In this document: piece after piece, positions 6,998 to 12,524 of the stretch
Layout of the letters: every line of letters starts with the position of its first letter
Position numbering within the stretch: the first letter of the stretch is position 1
Position numbers and translations under genes: made by a program
The notes under the pieces: generated by a model
What the model saw: the letters and a program-made list of their open reading frames with translations, nothing else
What the model was told of the DNA's origin: nothing
Databases searched by the model: none
Source of the DNA: Deltaproteobacteria bacterium
GTDB lineage: Bacteria > Desulfobacterota_B > Binatia > UBA9968
Assembly (NCBI GenBank): GCA_027297485.1
Contig: JAPUHZ010000262.1
Span: 1 to 12,524 of the forward strand
Direction of reading: 5' to 3'
DNA: 12,524 nt

Positions 6998-7070
6998 GTT
7001 GACGACACTAGGAAAAAGTTTTAAGGAGAAGAGGCACCAGCGTCTGTCTTTTGTCTAAGGGGTAAAGTCC

Positions 7071-8399
7071 ATGCAAAGAAGGAGTGTCTCTTCTGCTAGT
7101 CGCCGGGATCGAATCGGTATCCTGGTCGGCGGCGGCCCGGCGCCGGGAATTAACGGCGTAATCAGCGCCTTAACACTGGAGGCCCGCAACCAAGGCCATC
7201 AAGTTGTCGGTATTTATGATGGTTTTCGCTGGCTAATGGCCGGCAAGACGGATCGGGTGAAGATGCTGGATCATGACGATGTCTCCCGAATCCACTTCCA
7301 GGGAGGCTCGATCCTCAACACATCACGGGCAAATCCAACCAAGAAACCCAAAGATATGGAACCTGTTTTAGCTTCCCTGCAGGCCTTGAGGATCGGTTAT
7401 CTCGTAACCATAGGCGGAGATGATACTATGTTTTCCGCCAGCCAACTGGCAAAGCGCGCAGCCGGCAGCATCAGATTGTGCCACGTGCCTAAGACTATAG
7501 ACAACGACTTGCCTTTGCCCGGAGAGATACCGACTTTCGGCTTCGCGACTGCCCGACATCTCGGTTTTACCCTGGTCCAAAATTTGATGGAAGACTCCCG
7601 CACCACCAACCGCTGGTACTTTGTGGTAGTCATGGGACGTTCCGCAGGCCATCTCGCCCTGGGGATCGGCAAATCTGCTGGAGCGACCCTAACCATCATA
7701 CCGGAGGAATTTCCGGGGGCAGTCCACATCCAGACGCTCGGTGATATTTTGGAGGGAGCGATCCTAAAACGCGAAGCTCTGTGGAAACGTCGCGACGGTG
7801 TAGCCATGATAGCGGAAGGTCTGCTCGAGCGTATCCCAGCGGATGAGATGGCAGGCATAGAGGGGGCGCGCATCACACATGATGATTACGGTCACCTGCG
7901 CCTTGCAGAGATGGACCTTGCCTTCATTCTAAAGACCGTTGTGGAGCAGCGCTTCGCCGACCGTCCGTTGCGCATAACCATAGTCCATAAAAACATCGGC
8001 TACGAGGTGCGCTGCGCGCCGCCTGTTGCTTCCGACTGTGAGTATGTCCGAACGCTGGGTTACGGAGCCTTGCAATTCCTTTTAAACCCGGATCCTCAGG
8101 CCGCTAAGATCAACGGGGCCATGGTCTGCCTCGAAGACGGCAAGCTCCATTACTTAAACTTCAATAAACTGCTCGATCCCCAAACGGGAAGGACGCGAAT
8201 TCGCTTAGTGGATGTCAGCAAACCCTCTTACAGGATTGCGCGGGAATATATGATCCGTTTGGAGCAGGAAGACCTTGAAAACAAAGACAGGTTGGCAGCT
8301 TTAGCCCGGGTGGCATCGACTCGGGACAAAAGGTGCAGCCCCGAAGAGTTCCAAAGAAAATTTCAGTACCTTGTGACTGAGCTTCGTGGAGGAGTTTAA
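7071..8399 (+). CDS. pfp: Phosphofructokinase, pyrophosphate-dependent type
   Basis: It interconverts fructose 6-phosphate and fructose 1,6-bisphosphate in the cytoplasm. The 442-residue length is typical of the longer bacterial pyrophosphate group. Motifs include [11 protein letters not shown] near the N-terminus, G115-G-D-D-T and P140-K-T-I-D-N-D, with Asp144 as the catalytic base, followed by [11 protein letters not shown]. The second Asp of GGDD and the Lys before TIDND are the two changes that distinguish pyrophosphate-dependent enzymes from ATP-dependent ones (which have GGDG and a Gly at the Lys position), so reversible use of PPi is likely. AAGGGG at 7057-7062 supports the start. It is the first gene of an operon with gap and a CBS protein; gap begins 11 bases after its stop. 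A reversible enzyme would serve glycolysis and gluconeogenesis alike. I saw no strong sigma-70 or sigma-54 promoter directly in front of it. Confidence 0.92.
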   Translation: MQRRSVSSASRRDRIGILVGGGPAPGINGVISALTLEARNQGHQVVGIYDGFRWLMAGKTDRVKMLDHDDVSRIHFQGGSILNTSRANPTKKPKDMEPVLASLQALRIGYLVTIGGDDTMFSASQLAKRAAGSIRLCHVPKTIDNDLPLPGEIPTFGFATARHLGFTLVQNLMEDSRTTNRWYFVVVMGRSAGHLALGIGKSAGATLTIIPEEFPGAVHIQTLGDILEGAILKREALWKRRDGVAMIAEGLLERIPADEMAGIEGARITHDDYGHLRLAEMDLAFILKTVVEQRFADRPLRITIVHKNIGYEVRCAPPVASDCEYVRTLGYGALQFLLNPDPQAAKINGAMVCLEDGKLHYLNFNKLLDPQTGRTRIRLVDVSKPSYRIAREYMIRLEQEDLENKDRLAALARVASTRDKRCSPEEFQRKFQYLVTELRGGV

Positions 8400-8410
8400 C
8401 AGGAGGACTT

Positions 8411-9424
8411 ATGACAATCCGGGTAGCCATTAATGGGTTCGGTCGAATCGGCCGTCTGTGTCTGCGGTCGATGCTTGCGCGCCATAAAGATCTTTTGTCC
8501 GTAGTGGCGGTGAACGATATGGCCGACCTCGAAACCAATGCCCATCTCTTCCAATACGACTCCGCATACGGCACCTTTTCCGGACTAGTAGAGATCGGGG
8601 AAGGAGTGCTCACGGTCGATGGGTGGAAGATCAGGGTGCTAAACCAGAAGGACCCCTCCAGGCTCCCCTGGAAAAAACTCGGGGTGGATATCGTCATCGA
8701 GTCCACGGGGATCTTTACCGATGGAATCCAGGTGCGTTCGCACCTCGAGGCCGGGGCTAAAAAGGTGATCATCACCGCCCCTGCCAAAAATGAGGATATC
8801 ACCGTGGTCCTGGGAGTGAACGATTCTACTTACGACCCCAGAAAACACCACATCGTCTCCAACGCCTCTTGCACCACCAATTGCCTGGCCCCTGTAGCCA
8901 AGATACTGCACGAAAACTTTGGTGTATCAACGGGCCTCATGACGACTACCCATTCGTACACGAACGACCAGCCCATCCTCGATCTGATGCACAAAGACCT
9001 GAGGCGGGCCCGGGCTGCCGCCATGAACATTGTGCCCACAACCACCGGAGCGGCCGTGGCCATTGGTCTTGTCATCCCAGAACTTCGCGGCAAACTCCAC
9101 GGCATCTCCCTCCGGGTCCCCACGGCGAGTGTCTCCGTGATCGATCTTGTCGTGGACCTTAAAAAGTCCACGTCTGCGGAGGAGATTAATGCGGCGCTCA
9201 AGAAGGCTGCCGAAGGGCGTCTCAAAGGGATCCTGGCTTATTGTGATAAGCCCCTGGTCTCCAGTGATTTTCGCGGCCATCCGGCCTCGGCGATAGTTGA
9301 CGCCATGTCCACGGTAGTGCTAGAAGGAAAAATGGCAAAGGTCCTTGCATGGTACGATAACGAATGGGGCTATAGCTGTAGAGTAGCCGACCTTGCAGCC
9401 TTTATGGCAAAAAGGTTCAGATAA
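8411..9424 (+). CDS. gap: Glyceraldehyde-3-phosphate dehydrogenase (type I)
   Basis: This enzyme oxidises glyceraldehyde 3-phosphate with phosphate to 1,3-bisphosphoglycerate, reversibly, in central carbon metabolism. The 337 residues match the family length. The N-terminal Rossmann motif is INGFGRIGR (residues 7-15), with Asp36 in VAVND as the coenzyme-selecting residue favouring NAD. The active-site segment [12 protein letters not shown] contains Cys154, and His181 in TTTHSYTND is the catalytic histidine. The C-terminal [11 protein letters not shown] is the usual signature. AGGAGG lies about six bases before the ATG. It sits between pfp and the CBS-domain gene, with gaps of 11 bases on each side, so the three are probably one transcript. 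Identification is secure. Confidence 0.97.
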   Translation: MTIRVAINGFGRIGRLCLRSMLARHKDLLSVVAVNDMADLETNAHLFQYDSAYGTFSGLVEIGEGVLTVDGWKIRVLNQKDPSRLPWKKLGVDIVIESTGIFTDGIQVRSHLEAGAKKVIITAPAKNEDITVVLGVNDSTYDPRKHHIVSNASCTTNCLAPVAKILHENFGVSTGLMTTTHSYTNDQPILDLMHKDLRRARAAAMNIVPTTTGAAVAIGLVIPELRGKLHGISLRVPTASVSVIDLVVDLKKSTSAEEINAALKKAAEGRLKGILAYCDKPLVSSDFRGHPASAIVDAMSTVVLEGKMAKVLAWYDNEWGYSCRVADLAAFMAKRFR

Positions 9425-9435
9425 GGAGGCTATTT

Positions 9436-9825
9436 GTGATTGCCAAGGATATTATGACCAGGGACGTCATCACCGTGAGCCCTACCACCACCATTAAAAA
9501 CCTAGCGAAGATCCTTATCCAGAATCAAATCAGCGGCGCGCCCGTGGCAGACAAAAGAGGCAAAATCTTCGGCGTCGTCTCTAAGGCCGACATCGTTGCC
9601 AAAAGGGGAAAACAGGTGAAGGCCATCATGAGCAAAAGGGTCGTCGGCATCACCAAAGAGACCCCGGTCGGAGAGATCGCCGCGCTTATGACCACTCATA
9701 AGGTCAAGCGGCTACCTGTCCTGCACGGGGAAGAGTTGGTGGGCATTGTGAGTCAAGCAGATATTGTCGGGGCCATCGCCCTGGGCAAGCATATCGCCCT
9801 GCACACCCCGCCCTATGATTTATGA
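9436..9825 (+). CDS. Two-CBS-domain protein
   Basis: This 129-residue protein consists of two CBS domains and nothing else, roughly residues 4-60 and 66-122. The hallmarks are DIMTRDVITVSPTTTI, ISGAPVADKRGKIFGVVSKADIV, then IMSKRVVGITKETPVGEI and VKRLPVLHGEELVGIVSQADIV. Pairs of CBS domains bind adenine nucleotides and report on energy state. The start is a GTG at 9436, with AAGGAGG at 9423-9429 six bases upstream; it follows gap by 11 bases. Placement behind pfp and gap suggests it may sense AMP/ATP for glycolytic flux or bind one of these enzymes, but no partner can be deduced from the sequence. Confidence 0.93.
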   Translation: MIAKDIMTRDVITVSPTTTIKNLAKILIQNQISGAPVADKRGKIFGVVSKADIVAKRGKQVKAIMSKRVVGITKETPVGEIAALMTTHKVKRLPVLHGEELVGIVSQADIVGAIALGKHIALHTPPYDL

Positions 9826-9871
9826 GCTAAAATTCCCCGAGTAAATCTTCTGTCCACTCCCTTTCAGAAAT

Positions 9872-9925
9872 AAAAAATCCAAGAAGTAGGAATATTCATC
9901 CATTTTCTTCTCAGTTTTGGGAAGG
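9872..9925. repeat. Copy B of the 54-base intergenic repeat, candidate activator site
   Basis: It matches 6944-6997 at 46 of 54 positions, in the same orientation. It contains GAATATTC (9890-9897) and the hairpin CTTCTCA-GTTT-TGGGAAG (9907-9924). It ends about 50 bases upstream of the -24 box of the + strand sigma-54 promoter, roughly -77 to -130 from the expected start. Confidence 0.75.
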
Positions 9926-9974
9926 CCTATCCTTTAACCCACCTCTCCAACCCACATAAATCTTAAAGATCCGC

Positions 9975-9991
9975 TTGGCATATATCTTGCT
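9975..9991 (+). promoter_or_regulatory. Sigma-54 (-24/-12) promoter of the bcrC-bcrB-like operon
   Basis: The sequence TTGGCATATATCTTGCT has the invariant GG (9977-9978) and GC (9989-9990) separated by exactly ten bases, plus the flanking TTGGCA and TTGCT of the consensus. Transcription should start near 10002, leaving about 46 bases of leader before the ATG at 10049. Confidence 0.82.
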
Positions 9992-10048
9992 CCATTTATC
10001 TATCCATGAGAACCGAACGGACGACCGATAGGATAGAGGCAAGGCTAT

Positions 10049-11203
10049 ATGGCTATTGAAGATTTGATTTCTCATTATAGAGATTTTCTGGAAGAGGATC
10101 CTCTAGATCGAGTGGCTGAGTGGAAGGCAAACCATCCCGGGTCAAAGGTAATCGGATGCTACCCGGTCTACACTCCTGTGGAGATCATCCACGCGGGAGG
10201 CATGTTGCCTGTAGGCATTATCGGCGGAGGTAACCGCCTCGAGATCGCGCACGCCGACTCCCGTTTCCAATCTTTTGTCTGTTCTATTGTTAAGAGCACC
10301 TTGGAACTCGGCTTAACCGAAAAACTCAACTTTCTCGATGGAATCGTATTTCATTCGATTTGCGATCCGGCAAGAAACCTGGCGAGCGTCTTTAAGCGCA
10401 ACTTTCCCAAAATGATGGTGGAGTATATCCACTTCCCGCAAAATATGATCTCGCGCCACACCGAAGATTATTTGGCAGCGGAATACAGACGTGTGAAGTC
10501 CAGCTATGAGACTCTTGGTGGAAAACCCATCACTGACGAAGCTCTACGACAAAGTATTTGCCTATTTAATGAGCAGAGAAAGTTAATACGAGACCTCTAC
10601 AACTTCCGCATGAAAAAACCCCAGAACCTATCGACGGTGGAATGCTATGTCCTCAGTCGCATAGGAACTTTACTCCCCGTTGAAGAACATATCACCATTT
10701 TGAAAGAGGTGATCGCGGCAATCAACCAAAGGGATGAAAAAACCAAAGATCGCATAAAGGTCATCCTGGAGGGCTCCTTCTGCGAGCAGCCACCGCTGGA
10801 ACTGATCGAGGGATTGGAGGCCGCAGGCTGTTACATCTTGGACGACGACTTTCTGCAAGGGTGGCGTTGGTTTTTCGAAGATATTTCTCCAGAGGGAGAC
10901 CCCATACGAAACCTGGCACAGGCCTATATCAACAAGAGCGTTTTTTCGGGCGTCAAGCACGATCTCAGAGAGCCTAAATCCAAACATCTGATCGACAAGG
11001 TAAAGGAAACCGGGGCGAGCGCAGTGGTGATTCTGGCCGCGAAATTCTGCGAGCCCGCGCTCTTTGACTATGCGCTTTACCGCCAGGCCTTGGAACGTGA
11101 GAAAATTCCACACTTGTATCTCGAGTTTGAAGAAAAGATGTGGATCTTCGATAAGGCCCGGACGGAAGTAGAAACTTTTGTCGAATCGATGCTGCTCGAC
11201 TAG
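10049..11203 (+). CDS. bcrC: Class I benzoyl-CoA reductase-like subunit, BcrC/BzdN type
   Basis: This is a subunit of the HgdB/BcrBC family, which uses ATP-driven low-potential electrons for ring reduction of benzoyl-CoA or for dehydration of 2-hydroxyacyl-CoAs. The 384 residues match BcrC (about 386). Characteristic segments are IGCYPVYTPVEIIHAGGMLPVGI (N-terminal), SICDPARNL, GSFCEQPPLELIEGLEAAGCYILDDDF and AKFCEPALFDY. Cysteines 78, 105, 245, 261 and 334 are available for the [4Fe-4S] cluster shared with its partner. The similarity to Thauera BcrC, from memory, is stronger than to hydroxyglutaryl-CoA dehydratases, so an aromatic acyl-CoA reductase is the leading reading. The C-B gene order matches bcrCBAD and bzdNOPQ. 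It is the first gene after the sigma-54 promoter, with only a weak ribosome-binding site (AAGG). Substrate is unproven; a 2-hydroxyacyl-CoA dehydratase or a reductase for another aryl-CoA is possible. Confidence 0.85.
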   Translation: MAIEDLISHYRDFLEEDPLDRVAEWKANHPGSKVIGCYPVYTPVEIIHAGGMLPVGIIGGGNRLEIAHADSRFQSFVCSIVKSTLELGLTEKLNFLDGIVFHSICDPARNLASVFKRNFPKMMVEYIHFPQNMISRHTEDYLAAEYRRVKSSYETLGGKPITDEALRQSICLFNEQRKLIRDLYNFRMKKPQNLSTVECYVLSRIGTLLPVEEHITILKEVIAAINQRDEKTKDRIKVILEGSFCEQPPLELIEGLEAAGCYILDDDFLQGWRWFFEDISPEGDPIRNLAQAYINKSVFSGVKHDLREPKSKHLIDKVKETGASAVVILAAKFCEPALFDYALYRQALEREKIPHLYLEFEEKMWIFDKARTEVETFVESMLLD

Positions 11204-11212
11204 GAGGAATCA

Positions 11213-12514
11213 ATGGCGGAAACAGCTGAAGCAGTGAAAACAAATTATCAGGGTCAGATGCACCTGCTCCAGAAGGAAATGATGGGGCGCTACTTTGAAT
11301 CACTCACCCGCGCCGCTGAACAGGGAGAAGGTAAGGCCGTTTATATGCTGATCAGCGGTAACCCGGTGGAGCTGGTGCTGGCCTTTGACATGATCCCGGT
11401 ATACCCGGAGATCAATGCCCTTCAACTAGCAGTTAAGAAGGTGGCCCTCCCCTATATTCAGAAGGCAGAGGAGATCGGTTATTCGATGGACAACTGTGCT
11501 TATGTAAAAGCAGATGTCGGCCTTTTTTTAGGAGACCGCAAGACCCCCTTTGCCACAATCCCCTCTCCCTCCCTGATACTATGCAACTACGTCGGGTGTA
11601 ATGTTTACCTCCAGTGGTTCGAGCACCTCGCAGAATACTCGAAAGGCGAGATTTACAATCTCGACATCCCCTTCAATCGTCTCCCATCGGGAAAACCCTC
11701 CCCGGCGGATATGACCTATGTAGTCCGACAACTCGAAGAGGTCATCGAGATTTGCGAACGGATCTCAGGAAAAAAGCTGGATTATGCGAGACTGAAGAGG
11801 ATCGTCGCCCTCTCGGGCGAGACCGGGGAGATTTGGTCTCGAATCAAGGGCCTGACCAAAAATACCCCTTCACCTTTCGACGCCTATTTCGATTCTGTAA
11901 CGATGATGGCTCCTCTGTATTGCCTGAGGGGGACCGAAGAGGGACTCAGGTTTTTTGAAACTGCCCTTGAGGAGCTGGAAGAGAAGGTTCAACTGGGGAC
12001 CGGGCCTCTTCCCGAAGAGCGCTTCCGCTTTGTCATCGAAGGACCACCCCCATGGCCCTATCTCCGCACATTCCGGGACCTCTTTGCTAAATGGGGTGCT
12101 GTGGCAGTAGCGTCAACCTACTCCACTGTCGGGGGCCTGTGGGAGTTCGGCTTCAAACATGACTCCAACCGGCCCCTGGAATCCATTGCCGAGCACATGC
12201 TCGAATGGAACCTGACCAATCGCAATTTCCTCCAACGTTACGATCAGATCCGCCGGTACGTGGAGGAATGGTCGGCTGACGCCCTGGTGATCCACTCCGT
12301 AAAGAGCTGCCGCCTGTTCTCCGCAGGACAAGGTGATATGCGGGAATACTTCGCCAAGGAGCTAAACATCCCTACTCTGCTTATCGAGTCGGATATCGAG
12401 GACCCGCGATACTTTTCCGAGGCACAGCTGAGGAATCGGATCGACGCTTTCTTTGAATCGCTGGAACATAAGAAAATCTTGCATAAGTCTCCAGCCACAG
12501 GAGGAAAGTCATGA
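11213..12514 (+). CDS. bcrB: Class I benzoyl-CoA reductase-like subunit, BcrB/BzdO type
   Basis: This is the partner of the preceding subunit; together they would hold the substrate-reducing [4Fe-4S] centres. The 433 residues fit BcrB (about 435). Segments typical of the family are YMLISGNPVELVLAFDMIPV near residues 45-62, YSMDNCAYVKADVG, LILCNYVGCNVYLQWFEHLA, FVIEGPPPWPYLR and VIHSVKSCRLFSAGQGDMREYF. The cysteines in DNC, LCN and KSC are the likely cluster ligands. AGGAGG at 11202-11207 overlaps the stop codon of the upstream gene, and the two genes are nine bases apart. It ends with ATGA, overlapping the next start by four bases. Translation is thus coupled along the operon, as expected for subunits needed in equal amounts. 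Confidence 0.86.
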   Translation: MAETAEAVKTNYQGQMHLLQKEMMGRYFESLTRAAEQGEGKAVYMLISGNPVELVLAFDMIPVYPEINALQLAVKKVALPYIQKAEEIGYSMDNCAYVKADVGLFLGDRKTPFATIPSPSLILCNYVGCNVYLQWFEHLAEYSKGEIYNLDIPFNRLPSGKPSPADMTYVVRQLEEVIEICERISGKKLDYARLKRIVALSGETGEIWSRIKGLTKNTPSPFDAYFDSVTMMAPLYCLRGTEEGLRFFETALEELEEKVQLGTGPLPEERFRFVIEGPPPWPYLRTFRDLFAKWGAVAVASTYSTVGGLWEFGFKHDSNRPLESIAEHMLEWNLTNRNFLQRYDQIRRYVEEWSADALVIHSVKSCRLFSAGQGDMREYFAKELNIPTLLIESDIEDPRYFSEAQLRNRIDAFFESLEHKKILHKSPATGGKS

Positions 12515-12524
12515 TCTACGCCGC
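12511..12524 (+). CDS. Start of the next operon gene, probably ATPase/activator subunit (truncated)
   Basis: An ATG at 12511 overlaps the bcrB-like stop codon (ATGA) and is preceded by AGGAGG-like sequence at 12499-12505. Only the four codons MIYA are in the window. By gene order in bcrCBAD and bzdNOPQ operons it should be a BcrA- or BcrD-type ATPase, but the sequence seen cannot confirm this. Confidence 0.5.

Larger units (their letters stand above)
9826..10048 (+). other. Intergenic region between CBS gene and bcrC-like gene
   Basis: These 223 bases contain no convincing open frame. They hold copy B of the 54-base repeat and a sigma-54 promoter, each listed separately. I found no good terminator for the pfp operon: there is no GC-rich hairpin followed by T residues. 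Confidence 0.8.

Noticed and set aside
6999..7026. Possible sigma-70 promoter for pfp (TTGACG with TTTAAG).
   Set aside because: The -10 match is poor and the spacing of 15 bases is short; a GG-N10-GC sigma-54 pair is also absent on this strand.
9999..10037. Inverted repeat TCTATCC...GGATAGA in the bcrC leader.
   Set aside because: The stem is only seven bases with a 25-base loop, and its left arm begins before the expected transcription start; chance is likely.

Overview
The window looks like a stretch of the chromosome of a free-living anaerobic or facultatively anaerobic bacterium, moderately GC-rich. It combines three kinds of gene: an energy-conserving molybdenum oxidoreductase of the nitrate reductase / nitrite oxidoreductase (Nar/Nxr) type, a glycolytic operon with a pyrophosphate-type phosphofructokinase, and the start of an ATP-dependent (class I) benzoyl-CoA-reductase-like operon. 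Two clear sigma-54 promoters are present. I cannot fix the taxon from sequence alone; an environmental anaerobe near Desulfobacterota, NC10/Rokubacteria or Nitrospirota is a guess.

Region 1 (1-6212, + strand) is a molybdoenzyme operon. It holds a 5'-truncated catalytic alpha subunit (1-2649), a small protein of unknown function (2745-3092), an iron-sulfur beta subunit strongly resembling NxrB (3095-4360), a TorD/NarJ-type assembly chaperone (4471-5274) and a protein with a HExxH motif and a C-terminal zinc ribbon (5277-6212). No haem-b or membrane gamma subunit follows; if there is one it lies upstream or elsewhere. The three places between alpha, small protein, beta and chaperone each carry a long imperfect inverted repeat of a different sequence, and one of these forms the 3' end of the small protein's reading frame.

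Region 2 (about 6290-8400) contains a minus-strand ferritin/rubrerythrin-like gene (6335-6853), a divergent intergenic region, and then the + strand operon pfp-gap-CBS (7071-9825): pyrophosphate-type phosphofructokinase, glyceraldehyde-3-phosphate dehydrogenase and a two-CBS-domain protein. The ferritin-like gene has a near-consensus sigma-54 promoter that also corrects its start codon.

Region 3 (9826-12524) starts with a 223-base intergenic region carrying a second sigma-54 promoter. It continues with genes resembling bcrC and bcrB, tightly coupled, and the first codons of a third gene overlapping bcrB by four bases, probably the ATPase/activator component.

The most interesting non-coding signal is a 54-base sequence present twice (6944-6997 and 9872-9925, 46/54 identical). 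Each copy sits where an enhancer-binding-protein site would sit, upstream of one of the two sigma-54 promoters, although the two promoters point in opposite directions. Each copy contains the palindrome GAATATTC and a hairpin whose stem is kept despite base changes. This suggests one sigma-54 activator controls both the ferritin-like gene and the benzoyl-CoA-reductase-like operon.
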